Shown here: piece by piece, positions 46,642 to 55,122 of the stretch
How the letters are laid out: each line of letters begins with the position of its first letter
Position numbering within the stretch: position 1 is the stretch's first letter
NCBI RefSeq assembly: GCF_011927825.1
Contig: NZ_JAATJI010000001.1
Coordinates: 434,001 to 498,000 of the forward strand
From: Polymorphobacter fuscus
GTDB taxonomy: Bacteria; Pseudomonadota; Alphaproteobacteria; Sphingomonadales; Sphingomonadaceae
DNA length: 64,000 bases
Direction of reading: 5' to 3'
Notes under the pieces: generated by a model
What the model was told of the DNA's origin: nothing
What the model saw: the letters and a program-made list of their open reading frames with translations, nothing else
Database searches by the model: none
Position numbers and translations under genes: made by a program

Positions 46642-47434
46642 TGCGCTCGGCGACTTTGACCGCGGCCCACAGATCTTCCTGCGCGTCGAGGGGCAGGGCA
46701 GCAAAATCGCCGTTGGCCAAGGCCTCCATGGCGCGGAACCGCCGTTCGAACTTGGCACTGCCGGCGCGCAAGGCCGCCTCGGCATCGATATCATGGCGGC
46801 GAAGCAGGTTGACGACGACGAACAGCAGGTCGCCGGCTTCCTCGACCCGGTGAATGTCGCTGGTGGCGGTGTCGAACTCGGCCAGTTCCTCGTCCACCTT
46901 GGCGCGCACGCTCGCCAGGTCGGGCCAGTCGAAGCCGACGCGCGCCGCGCGCGACTGGAGTTTCTGGGCGCGCATCAACGCGGGCAGGGCGGTCGCCACG
47001 CCGTCGAGCGCCGACACCGCGCCATCGGTCGCGGCGCGTTCGGCAGCCTTGATCGCCTCCCAATCGGCCTTTTGCGCGTCGGCATCGGCGGCGCGGGCCG
47101 CGGTTCCGAAGATATGCGGGTGCCGCCGCTCCATCTTGGCGCAGACCCCGTCGATCACATCGGCGATGTCGAAGTGGCCGGCTTCCTGCGCCATGCGCGA
47201 ATGAAAGACGACCTGGAACAGCAGGTCGCCGAGTTCCGACCGCAATTCGCCGAAGTCGCCGTTGCCGATCGCCTCGGCGACCTCATAGGCTTCCTCGATG
47301 GTATAGGGCGCGATGCTGGCGAAATCCTGCGCCAGGTCCCAGGGGCAGCCTGCGACGGGATCGCGCAGCCGCGCCATGATGGCGATGATGCGATCGAGGC
47401 CGTGGCGCTCAACGTCAAGGTCGGGAACGGTCAT
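46604..47434 (-). CDS. mazG: Nucleoside triphosphate pyrophosphohydrolase MazG
   Basis: Hydrolyses NTPs to NMP and pyrophosphate, cleaning abnormal nucleotides and lowering the (p)ppGpp response. The 276 residues hold two MazG folds; the first has IEEAYEVAEAI and ELGDLLFQVVFHSRMA, the second DEELAEFD and EEAGDLLFVVVNLLR, all with the expected acidic metal ligands. Start ATG 47434. Its 3' end overlaps that of map on the opposite strand, so the genes end inside each other. Confidence 0.95.
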   Translation of the reverse strand: MTVPDLDVERHGLDRIIAIMARLRDPVAGCPWDLAQDFASIAPYTIEEAYEVAEAIGNGDFGELRSELGDLLFQVVFHSRMAQEAGHFDIADVIDGVCAKMERRHPHIFGTAARAADADAQKADWEAIKAAERAATDGAVSALDGVATALPALMRAQKLQSRAARVGFDWPDLASVRAKVDEELAEFDTATSDIHRVEEAGDLLFVVVNLLRRHDIDAEAALRAGSAKFERRFRAMEALANGDFAALPLDAQEDLWAAVKVAERISAPAAPRPGEA

Positions 47435-47494
47435 GCTTGCTCCTGCAGCGCCTGTGCCGGAACGCTTTAGGATGGGACCGTGGAGCGGGGAAGG

Positions 47495-47522
47495 GGCCGC
47501 CGGCCCCGGGGGGCCGGCGGCC
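47495..47522. repeat. GC-rich hairpin between mazG and the metalloprotease gene
   Basis: GGCCGCCGGCC and GGCCGGCGGCC form a perfect 11-bp stem with a 6-base loop. It lies 7 bases after the metalloprotease stop (minus strand), so a terminator role is likely, but no T run follows on that strand. Confidence 0.5.
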
Positions 47523-47528
47523 GAAGGA

Positions 47529-48587
47529 TCAGGCGATGCTTGCCTGCAGCGCGCGGCGGCGCATGGCCCCGCCGACGAGGCCGAAGCCGGCGATCATCAT
47601 CGCCCAGCTCGACGGTTCGGGGACGTTGTTGGCACTGATGTAGTTGCGCAGGATCTGGGCCGTGTTGATCTTGTAGTTCGGCCGGGTCAGGATATCAAAG
47701 GCGAGGTTCCAGCCCATGGCGTCCATGATCGCCAGGTCCTGGGCGGTGACGATGCCCTGCTGGCAGATGCCGCCCGTCGGATCGTGGATGCCGACCTGCG
47801 GTTCGAGCAGGATCGTGCAGCTCACGCCGTCATGGATGCGCGCGCCTTCGCGCCAGTGCGAGGTCTGGAAGCCATCGGGCCCGGCCGAAAAGCCGGCGTT
47901 GCCGAGATATTCGGTCGCGCCGCCATCGATCGAGAAATAGGGATTGCCGCCCCAGGTGTTGTCCCACACGCCATTCTTGTACCGGAACATGTCGGTGTTC
48001 GAAGGACGCGAGTTGAGCGTGGTGTTCTGACCGACGGCGCTGGTGAAGCCGAGCGCATGGCCCATTTCGTGGACGGCGACGGAGATGAAGTCCGACGACA
48101 AGGTCTGGAAGCCATCATTGGTGTCGAAATCGAACATCCGTGCGCTGTTGAAGCGGATGGTCGCATCGGACGCGGTCGACGTGCCGGTGTAGAGACCGAG
48201 TGCCTTTTGCAACGACGTGTTGAGCGACACATTGGCATTGCTGAAATTGGGCAGATTGGCGACGACACTGGCATCGAGCGCCGTGGTGGCATCGGCGATC
48301 ATTGCCGTCTTCCAGGCCGACGTCGCCTTGCTGCCCGACGAGCTCGACGCAGACCCGAGCGTGCTCGGTGCAAAACCCTGGGTGGTGAAGCCGACGTTGA
48401 AATTCACCGTCACATCATCGAGCAGGACCGATTCCCAATAATCGGCAGCGGCACGAAAGCCGGTGTAGGCTGCGGTTCCGGTTTCGACACCTCCGGTGTT
48501 GTTGAGGACGATGGTCAATGCCGATGCGCTGCCGGACGCCATTGTGCATCCCAGCAAGGCGCCGGCCAAGGCAAGCCTGTGTCTCAT
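47529..48587 (-). CDS. PEP-CTERM sorted NF038122-type metalloprotease
   Basis: 352 residues. A signal peptide ends near GSASA; a zinc-metalloprotease domain carries VHEMGHALGF with the HExxH at residues 173-177; the C-terminus has the sorting signal NNVPEPSSW, a hydrophobic helix and RRRALQ. It is likely displayed on or released from the surface by an exosortase. The family (NF038122) commonly joins these two parts. It is divergent from the YeiH gene across an A/T-rich 192-base gap. Confidence 0.9.
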   Translation of the reverse strand: MRHRLALAGALLGCTMASGSASALTIVLNNTGGVETGTAAYTGFRAAADYWESVLLDDVTVNFNVGFTTQGFAPSTLGSASSSSGSKATSAWKTAMIADATTALDASVVANLPNFSNANVSLNTSLQKALGLYTGTSTASDATIRFNSARMFDFDTNDGFQTLSSDFISVAVHEMGHALGFTSAVGQNTTLNSRPSNTDMFRYKNGVWDNTWGGNPYFSIDGGATEYLGNAGFSAGPDGFQTSHWREGARIHDGVSCTILLEPQVGIHDPTGGICQQGIVTAQDLAIMDAMGWNLAFDILTRPNYKINTAQILRNYISANNVPEPSSWAMMIAGFGLVGGAMRRRALQASIA

Positions 48588-48779
48588 GGTTATATGTACC
48601 CCTGATGTACCGCGACCCCCTCGACCGCGATGTGTCGCAATGTGGTAACAAAATTGCCGCAGTGCAAACAGAATATTACTATTGAGAAGTTAACGAGAAT
48701 TGCGGCGGAGTTAAGGGTGCATCCAGGCGATGTACCCGACTTGCATTTAGCCGATAATATATATTATGCTAAATAACAT
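48588..48779. promoter_or_regulatory. A/T-rich divergent region between metalloprotease and YeiH genes
   Basis: 192 bases, much poorer in G/C than the rest. It holds three ATGTACC copies: 48594-48600 and 48605-48611, exactly 11 bases apart and just upstream of the metalloprotease start, plus 48730-48736. It also holds the palindrome listed separately. Probable promoters for both genes; exact -10/-35 not assigned. Confidence 0.5.
48745..48774. promoter_or_regulatory. 30-bp palindrome before the YeiH gene
   Basis: The inner ATAATATATATTAT (48754-48767) is a perfect 14-bp palindrome. It is flanked by ATTTAGC on the left and GCTAAAT on the right, which are also complementary, with two extra bases (CG) on the left side. 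It ends five bases before the ATG at 48780. A transcription-factor operator is likely. Confidence 0.6.
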
Positions 48780-49886
48780 ATGGCTTGGCGAATGGATCGC
48801 CTGCCACTATCGCCCGGTCCTGCGATGCCGCGCCAGCATATTCCCCAGGCTGCCGACCTGTTCGGCGACATCGAGGCAACGCCGAAGGTTCGCCCACGCG
48901 ACTATCTGCCCGGACTTGTCGTCGCCGTGCTGGCGACCATGGCAGCAGCCAGCCTCACACAGCGCTATGGCGCGCCGTTGACGCTGATGGCGTTGCTCAT
49001 CGGCCTGGCGCTCAACTTCCTGTCGGCGGATCGGCGACTGACCCCGGGCTTGACGCTGGCGTCGCGCGAACTGCTGCGCTGGGCGATCGTCCTGGTCGGC
49101 GCGCGGATCACCCTCGCGCAGATCGCGGCGCTCGGCCCGGAATCGCTGGTGATGGTGGTCATCACGGTCACTGTCACCATCGCCGCCGGTGTCGGCGCCG
49201 CACGGCTGCTTGGATTTTCGGCACCATTCGGCGTTCTGGCGGGCGGTGCCGTTGCCATCTGCGGCGGTTCGGCAGCCATGGCGCTGTCGGCAACCTTGGG
49301 CGAGCGCCGCGTCCGCCAGGCCGAACTCACGCTCGTCCTCGTCGGCATTTCGGCGATGAGCGCGCTGGCGATGATGGTGTATCCGACCATCGCCCATGGC
49401 CTCGGGTTCAACGATGCCCAGGCCGGCTATTTCCTCGGCGGATCCATCCATGACGTGGCGCAGGCGCTGGGTGCCGGCTATGCCTTTTCGCCGGCAGCCG
49501 GCGAAACCGCGACCATCGTCAAGCTGGCGCGGGTGGCGATGCTGGCGCCGGTGCTCGGCGTCATTGCGTTGCGGTTCCCGCCGCAGCTGGAGATCACTGC
49601 ACCCCATGGCAAGCCCACGGCGCGGACGGCGATCGTGCCATGGTTCGTGCTCGGCTTCTTCGGTGTTGCCGCGATCAATTCGACGGGAATCATTCCCGCG
49701 CCGGTGTCGCTGTTCGCCGCCGACAGCGCGGCCTGGATGCTCGCCATTTCGGTTGCCGCGACGGCGATCCGCTCGCCGCTTGCGGAGATTTTGAAGGCCG
49801 GGCCAAAGCCCCTGCTCGTCATCGCCGTCTCGACGCTGACGGCCTTTGCGCTGTCGCTGCTCTATGCCTGGCTTGGCATCAGCTGA
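48780..49886 (+). CDS. YeiH family (putative sulfate exporter) membrane protein
   Basis: About 368 residues with around ten hydrophobic helices. GGAVAICGGSAAMALSATL, LGGSIHDVAQALGAGYAF and FVLGFFGVAAINS are family hallmarks. YeiH relatives are predicted to export sulfate-type anions and are often under a LysR regulator; I see none adjacent. The listed start is ATG 48780, but it has no Shine-Dalgarno and lies just behind the palindrome, so ATG 48792 or 48825 may be the real start. Its last eight bases overlap the converging MBL gene. Confidence 0.87.
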   Translation: MAWRMDRLPLSPGPAMPRQHIPQAADLFGDIEATPKVRPRDYLPGLVVAVLATMAAASLTQRYGAPLTLMALLIGLALNFLSADRRLTPGLTLASRELLRWAIVLVGARITLAQIAALGPESLVMVVITVTVTIAAGVGAARLLGFSAPFGVLAGGAVAICGGSAAMALSATLGERRVRQAELTLVLVGISAMSALAMMVYPTIAHGLGFNDAQAGYFLGGSIHDVAQALGAGYAFSPAAGETATIVKLARVAMLAPVLGVIALRFPPQLEITAPHGKPTARTAIVPWFVLGFFGVAAINSTGIIPAPVSLFAADSAAWMLAISVAATAIRSPLAEILKAGPKPLLVIAVSTLTAFALSLLYAWLGIS

Positions 49887-50670
49887 CCGGATCGAGCAGG
49901 ATCGTCAGCCCGTCATGGCCCGGCACGACGCCGACCGGCAGCTCGGCCGCCAGCGTCGCATAGTCCATCGACTGGTCCATATGAGTCAGCACCGCCGCAG
50001 CCGGGCGGTAGTGCGAGATCCAGTCGAGCGTTTGCGCCAGATGGCTGTGCGTCGGGTGCGGAGTGCGCCGCAGCGCATCGACAACCCACAAATCGAGCCC
50101 TTGCAGCGCTGCGTCCGCGCGGGTGTCGAGGTGCTTCACATCGGTCGAATAAGCGAGGGCGCGGCCGCCTGCATCGATGCGATAGCCCGTCGAATCGATA
50201 TTGCCGTGGTTCTGCTCGAACGGTGTGACGCGCATGGCGCCGACAGTCATCGGCCCGGTCAGGGTCGTGGCCGTGCACGTCGGCGGATAGAATTCCGTGC
50301 CTTCGAACACATAGTCGAAGCGCTGGCGCAGCACCCGCCAGGTTGGCGCCGAGGCATAGCAGGCGACCGGGGTTCGCATCGCATGGAACACCTGCCGCAG
50401 ATCGTCGATGCCATGGGCGTGGTCGGCATGGTCATGGGTGAGCAGCACGGCATCGAGCCGGCTGACCCGTGCCGACAGCAATTGCTCGCGCAGGTCGGGG
50501 CCGGTGTCGATCAGGACGGTGGTGCCGGCATGTTCGACGAGCACCGAAACCCGGCGGCGGCGGTTCTTCGGCTCGGTCGGGTCGCACGCCCCCCAGTCCC
50601 CCGCCCCGTCGGCGCCGCCGATGCGCGGCACGCCGCTCGAGGTGCCGCTGCCGAGCATCGTCAATCGCAT
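49879..50670 (-). CDS. MBL-fold metallo-hydrolase
   Basis: 263 residues. LTHDHADHAHG (77-87) supplies the zinc ligands; FLGTGTSSGVP-like LGSGTSSGVPRIGG (7-20) opens the fold as in PhnP/phosphodiesterase relatives, and FEQNHGN and YSTDVKHLD give later ligands. The group includes nucleases and phosphodiesterases; the substrate is not fixed. It is the last gene of a nine-gene minus-strand run, three bases after tatD. Confidence 0.9.
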   Translation of the reverse strand: MRLTMLGSGTSSGVPRIGGADGAGDWGACDPTEPKNRRRRVSVLVEHAGTTVLIDTGPDLREQLLSARVSRLDAVLLTHDHADHAHGIDDLRQVFHAMRTPVACYASAPTWRVLRQRFDYVFEGTEFYPPTCTATTLTGPMTVGAMRVTPFEQNHGNIDSTGYRIDAGGRALAYSTDVKHLDTRADAALQGLDLWVVDALRRTPHPTHSHLAQTLDWISHYRPAAAVLTHMDQSMDYATLAAELPVGVVPGHDGLTILLDPVS

Positions 50671-50673
50671 CGG

Positions 50674-51447
50674 TCAGCGCCCAGATTTGGTGAACAGGGC
50701 GCCGAAATTGGCAGTTGTGCTGCTCGCGAGCGCTTCGGACGTCTCGCCGCGCAGCGCTGCCACGAACGCCGCGGTATGGGCGACGAAGCCCGGCTCGCAG
50801 GTCTTGCCGCGCATCGGCACCGGCGCCAGGAACGGTGCGTCGGTTTCGACCAGCAGCCGGTCGGCAGGGATGGTCCTGGCGCTGGCCTGCAGATCATGGG
50901 CGTTGCGAAACGTCACGATGCCTGACAGCGATATGTAAAATCCCAGCGCAAGTGCCTGATCGGCAAAGTCCTGGCTCGCTGTGAAACAGTGGATGACGCC
51001 GGTCAGCGCCCCCTCACCCGGTTCCCGCAGCAACGCCAGCGTGTCGGCTTCGGCGTTGCGCGTGTGGACGATGATCGGCAGGCCGGTGGCACGTGCCGCG
51101 AGGATGTGGGCGCGAAAGCTGGCGCGCTGCCGTTCCCGGTCGCTCTTGTCATAGAAATAGTCGAGCCCGGTTTCGCCGATGCCGATGACCCGGCCGTGAC
51201 CGGCGGCGTCGATAAGCGTCGCGGCATCGGTATCGGGGTGAAGGTCGGCCTCGTGGGGGTGGATGCCGACCGTCGCCCAGACGTCGTCCTCGGCATCGGC
51301 GAGGCCGACAACCTCGTCCCATTCCGCCCGCTTCGTCGCGATGCCCAGGAAACCGCCGACACCGGCGGCGCGCGCCCGTGCCAGAACGCCCTGCACGTCC
51401 TCGCGCAGGCCGGGGTAGTTGAGGTGGCAGTGGCTGTCGATCAACAT
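50674..51447 (-). CDS. tatD: TatD family DNase/metal-dependent hydrolase
   Basis: 257 residues with the TIM-barrel amidohydrolase layout: LIDSHCHLNYP (metal-binding HxH), GIHPHEA, IGETGLDYFY, IVHTRNAEAD, HCFTAS and LVETDAPFLAP. TatD enzymes are 3'-5' exonucleases or general hydrolases. Start ATG 51447; nine bases lie between the acetyltransferase stop and this start. Confidence 0.94.
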   Translation of the reverse strand: MLIDSHCHLNYPGLREDVQGVLARARAAGVGGFLGIATKRAEWDEVVGLADAEDDVWATVGIHPHEADLHPDTDAATLIDAAGHGRVIGIGETGLDYFYDKSDRERQRASFRAHILAARATGLPIIVHTRNAEADTLALLREPGEGALTGVIHCFTASQDFADQALALGFYISLSGIVTFRNAHDLQASARTIPADRLLVETDAPFLAPVPMRGKTCEPGFVAHTAAFVAALRGETSEALASSTTANFGALFTKSGR

Positions 51448-51456
51448 GGGCTTGTC

Positions 51457-51984
51457 TTACAATGCCTTGGACATGCGGACCAGCGGCACCGGTGCGCCGC
51501 CGTTGCTGTCGAAAATGCGTTCAACGGCGACGAAGCCGGATGTGCGGTACAGGGGTTCGCCCGACAGGGTCGCCATCAATTCGACCGTTTGGAACCCGGC
51601 ACGGCGCGCCGCCGCCTCGCAGCAGGTCAGCACCGCCCTGCCCACCCCGCGGCGCGCAAAGGCCGGGTCGGTATACATGGCCCTGATCCGCGCCGGCTCG
51701 GTGGCGGGGTCGAGCATGCGGGCATCGCGCCCGGCGGAATGGTCGCCGCCGTACAAGGTGGCGCGTCGGCTCCAGCCACCGCTGCCCGCCAGCTGACCAT
51801 CGAGTTCGGCGAGATAGTAGCAATTGTCCAGGATCAACTGGCTATCCAGCCCCATCACGGCCTTGCTCGCCTCGACCTCCGACGGCGTCAGAAAGGTCGA
51901 TTGCAACTGCGCAATCGCCCGCGCCATCATCGCCCGCAATGCCGGCAAGTCATCCGTTGTGGCAAGACGCAGGACAGGCGTCAC
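51457..51984 (-). CDS. GNAT family N-acetyltransferase
   Basis: 175 residues of the acetyl-CoA-dependent acyltransferase fold. MYTDPAFARRGVGRAVLTCCEAAAR is the CoA-binding beta4-alpha3 motif (RRGVGRA), and PLYRTSGFVAVE the end strand. The acceptor is unknown. GTG start overlaps the metG stop as GTGA, so it is coupled to metG; a plain lateral insertion into the metG-tatD run is possible. Confidence 0.85.
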   Translation of the reverse strand: MTPVLRLATTDDLPALRAMMARAIAQLQSTFLTPSEVEASKAVMGLDSQLILDNCYYLAELDGQLAGSGGWSRRATLYGGDHSAGRDARMLDPATEPARIRAMYTDPAFARRGVGRAVLTCCEAAARRAGFQTVELMATLSGEPLYRTSGFVAVERIFDSNGGAPVPLVRMSKAL

Positions 51985-53510
51985 GCCGCTGCTTCGCTCC
52001 AGCGCGGGAAGACGCCCTGCGGGTCCGGAAGCTGCGTTCCGGCCGCAACAACATCGCCCAGGTTACTGAACTGGCGTGCGTCCGGTGCCACGCCCAGCTG
52101 GTCGAGCAGCCGCGCCGACGCCTCGGGCACGAAGGGCTGGGTCAACAGCACGATCCGGCGTGTCGCATCGAGCGTCGCCTGCAGCACATGCCCCATCGCG
52201 GCGACGTCGGTCTTGGCGAGCTTCCACGGCGCGTTGTCGGCGAAATAGCCATTGGCGGCGTTGACCATCGCCATCACCGCTTCCAGCGCGCGGTTCAATT
52301 GCAACCCCGCCATCGCGCCGAAATAGGCCTGGGTCAGCGTGTCCAGGCTTTCGGACAGCGGCTCCGCCCCCTCGCTGGCGCCGGACCCCGGCATGGCGCC
52401 GCCCAGGTTCTTGGCAACCATCGACAGCGCTCGTTGCGCCAGATTGCCGATGCCATTGGCCAGATCGGCATTGGTGCGCTCGATGATCGCTTCGTCGCTG
52501 TAGCTGCCGTCCTCGCCAAAGGCGACCTCGCGCAGCAGGAACCAGCGTAGACGGTCGACGCCGAAGCGCTCCGCCATCGCCGCAGGGTCGACGACATTGC
52601 CGTCCGACTTTGACATCTTGACGCCGCGATTGAGCACAAAACCATGGCCGAACACGGTTTTCGGCAATGCCAGCCTGGCCGACATCAGGAACGCCGGCCA
52701 GTAGACGGCGTGAAAGCGAACGACATCCTTGCCGATGACGTGCAGGTCGGCCGGCCACCATTCGCCCTCGAGGCCGCCCGCGCCGGTCAGATAGTTCGCC
52801 AGGGCATCGACCCAGACATACATCACATGCCCGGGGCTGCCGGGGACCGGAATGCCCCAGTCAAAACTTGTCCGCGACATCGACAGATCTGAAAGTCCGC
52901 CGGAAACGAAAGATCGCATCTCGTTGAAACGGCTTGCAGGCTGGATGAAGTCGGGGTGCGCCGCATAATGGGCGAGCAGTGGTTCGGCATAGGCGGACAG
53001 CTTGAAGAACCAGCTTTCCTCGACGGTCCATTCGACTGCGGTGCCCTGGGGCGACAGCTTGACCGCCCTGCCCTCGGCGTCTTCGCCGGCGATCAGTTCC
53101 GCCTCGTCGTAATAGGCTTCGTCGCGGACCGAATACCAGCCTTCGTAGCGGCCGAGATACAGGTCGCCATTGGCCGCCATGCGGTCCCACAGCGCCTGGC
53201 ACAGGTCCTTGTGATCCGCGTCGGTCGTGCGGATGAAGCGATCGAAGCTGATGCCGAGCTGGCGATCGAGGTCGATGAAGGGCTGCGACGTGGCGTCGAC
53301 ATAGGCGCGGGGTTCGATGCCCGCCACCCGCGCCGCCTGCGCGATCTTGAGGCCGTGCTCGTCGGTCCCGGTCAGGAAGCGGACGTCGAAACCATCGAGG
53401 CGCTTGAAGCGGGCGATGGCGTCGGTGGCGATCGCTTCATAGGCATGGCCCATGTGCGGCTTGCCATTGGGATAGGCGATGGCGGTGGTGATGTAGAAAC
53501 GCGGGTTCAT
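51981..53510 (-). CDS. metG: Methionyl-tRNA synthetase
   Basis: 509 residues. The class I motifs are HMGH (19-22, HIGH type) and KMSKS (298-302). There is no Cys4 zinc knuckle and no C-terminal tRNA-binding extension, so it is the short MetG2-like type. FYITTAIAYPNGKPH opens the active site and GTDEHG follows. Start ATG 53510; the longer frame to 53663 overlaps holB and is not used. Located between holB and an acetyltransferase gene. Confidence 0.95.
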   Translation of the reverse strand: MNPRFYITTAIAYPNGKPHMGHAYEAIATDAIARFKRLDGFDVRFLTGTDEHGLKIAQAARVAGIEPRAYVDATSQPFIDLDRQLGISFDRFIRTTDADHKDLCQALWDRMAANGDLYLGRYEGWYSVRDEAYYDEAELIAGEDAEGRAVKLSPQGTAVEWTVEESWFFKLSAYAEPLLAHYAAHPDFIQPASRFNEMRSFVSGGLSDLSMSRTSFDWGIPVPGSPGHVMYVWVDALANYLTGAGGLEGEWWPADLHVIGKDVVRFHAVYWPAFLMSARLALPKTVFGHGFVLNRGVKMSKSDGNVVDPAAMAERFGVDRLRWFLLREVAFGEDGSYSDEAIIERTNADLANGIGNLAQRALSMVAKNLGGAMPGSGASEGAEPLSESLDTLTQAYFGAMAGLQLNRALEAVMAMVNAANGYFADNAPWKLAKTDVAAMGHVLQATLDATRRIVLLTQPFVPEASARLLDQLGVAPDARQFSNLGDVVAAGTQLPDPQGVFPRWSEAAA

Positions 53511-53551
53511 GGTGGCGGAATGCGGGAGAAACTGCCGTCGTGCAACCCAAT

Positions 53552-54505
53552 CTAATCCACCCGGGCAAGGCCGGCGATCTTGCGCGCCAGGTCGAAGGCC
53601 ACCGATTGCGGATCGAGCGACAGGCCGATTGCGCTGCCGGCCAGCGCTGTCGCTGCCTCCCAATCGGACAGGGTGCGGGCCAGCGCCGGGCCATTGCGCG
53701 TGCGCGCGGCCTGCGCCAGCATGGCCGGCGCCAGGTCGAGGAACGCGTCGTAGCGCGCGCTGTTGCCTTTCCCCGCCAGCGACCGCGCCAGCGCAAGGGC
53801 CCGGCCCGCCGCGGCCTCCGGCGGCGAATCCGCCAGTTCGGACAGTTGCTCCGCCAGCGCCGCCACGCCGCTTTCGGCAAAGCGCAGCGCCCGCCCGGGC
53901 GCGCCGTCCGCCATGCGCACCAGTGCCGCGCGGTCCTCGTCGTCAAGGCTGGGCGCAGCGTCGGCGAGCAGGGTATCGACTTCGGCATCGGTCAGCCGCG
54001 CAAAGCGCAAGGCCCGGCAGCGCGACCGGATGGTCGGCAACAGCCGCCCCGGAGTATGGCTGATCAGGAAGAACAGGGTTTGCTGCGGGGGTTCCTCAAG
54101 ATTCTTCAGCAAAGCATTGGCAGACTGAACATTCATCTCGTCGGCGCTGTCGACGATGACCACCCGCCAGTCGGCGATCGACGGCGTCTGGCGAAACAAT
54201 GGCTGCAGGGCGCGCACCTCGTCGATCCGGATCGCGGCGCGCTGCTTGCCCTTGTCGTCTTCGGTGCGGACCAGCCGGCGAAAATCCGGATGGCTGCCGG
54301 CCGCGATCATCGCCGCGGCAGGCGTTCCGTCGCCGCCGGCAAAGGCGGCACCATGCGGCTTGCCAGCGAGCAGCCACGTCGCCGCGGCTTGTGCGAACAG
54401 CGCCTTGCCCAGCCCCTGCGGGCCGGTGAGCAGCCAGGCGTGATGCGGGCGGTCGCCGGCGAAGGCCGACTTGAAAGCCGCCACCGGCGCGCCGTGGCCG
54501 ATCAT
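53552..54505 (-). CDS. holB: DNA polymerase III delta-prime subunit
   Basis: 317 residues of the clamp-loader AAA+ family. The P-loop-like GPQGLGKALFA, the sensor-region IVDSADEMNVQSANALLKNLEEPP and the LPTIRSRC motif are typical of delta-prime/DnaX relatives. The ATG overlaps the tmk stop by ATGA (54502-54505), the common tmk-holB arrangement. No feature is missing. Confidence 0.94.
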   Translation of the reverse strand: MIGHGAPVAAFKSAFAGDRPHHAWLLTGPQGLGKALFAQAAATWLLAGKPHGAAFAGGDGTPAAAMIAAGSHPDFRRLVRTEDDKGKQRAAIRIDEVRALQPLFRQTPSIADWRVVIVDSADEMNVQSANALLKNLEEPPQQTLFFLISHTPGRLLPTIRSRCRALRFARLTDAEVDTLLADAAPSLDDEDRAALVRMADGAPGRALRFAESGVAALAEQLSELADSPPEAAAGRALALARSLAGKGNSARYDAFLDLAPAMLAQAARTRNGPALARTLSDWEAATALAGSAIGLSLDPQSVAFDLARKIAGLARVD

Positions 54506-55116
54506 GGGCGCACGTGTGCAGCGATCTGGGCCGCCAGCGTAGCGACGGGCTGGTCGGCGTGGAAGCCATGGCAGCGGCGCGCCTCGTTGATCGGCAGCCG
54601 GGCAAAGAAGCGCGCGATGCGGCCGTGAAACCCCACATCATGACTTTCGAACCGCGCTTCCCCATCGTCGCGGGACCGCGCCCGCTGCAGGCCGAGATCG
54701 GCCGAAATCATCATCACGATCGTGATGTCGGGCCACAGGTCGCCGGTGACCTGGCGATGCAGCGTGCACAGTTCGGCGTCGGCGATCCCCTTGCCGGCCC
54801 CCTGGTAGGCGCGCGTCGAATCGACATAACGATCGCAGATCACCCAGTCGCCGCGCGCCAGCGCCGGGCGGATGACGCGCTCGACATGATCGGCCCGCGC
54901 TGCGTTGACAAGGCAGGTTTCCGCCCAGGCCGACCAGCGGTCGGCAGCGCCGGTGACGAGCAACCGGCGCAGCGCCTCCGCGCCGACCGTGCCGCCGGGT
55001 TCGCGTGTCAGGACAACGGCTTGGCCGGCGTCGCTCAGTGCATCTGCGAGCAGCCGCGCCTGGGTCGACTTGCCGCTGCCTTCACCGCCTTCGAAGCTGA
55101 TGAAGCGGCCTGCCAT
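54502..55116 (-). CDS. tmk: Thymidylate kinase
   Basis: Phosphorylates dTMP to dTDP for DNA synthesis. 204 residues. The P-loop GGEGSGKST (10-18), TREPGGT and the DRY motif in CDRYVDSTRAYQG are all present. Start ATG 55116. It follows the carboxypeptidase gene by six bases and overlaps holB. Confidence 0.97.
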   Translation of the reverse strand: MAGRFISFEGGEGSGKSTQARLLADALSDAGQAVVLTREPGGTVGAEALRRLLVTGAADRWSAWAETCLVNAARADHVERVIRPALARGDWVICDRYVDSTRAYQGAGKGIADAELCTLHRQVTGDLWPDITIVMMISADLGLQRARSRDDGEARFESHDVGFHGRIARFFARLPINEARRCHGFHADQPVATLAAQIAAHVRP

Positions 55117-55122
55117 GCCGCC

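Noticed and set aside
51457..51984. The GNAT gene as a toxin of a TacT type
   Set aside because: No antitoxin gene is adjacent, and it is coupled to metG instead; the domain is an ordinary acetyltransferase.
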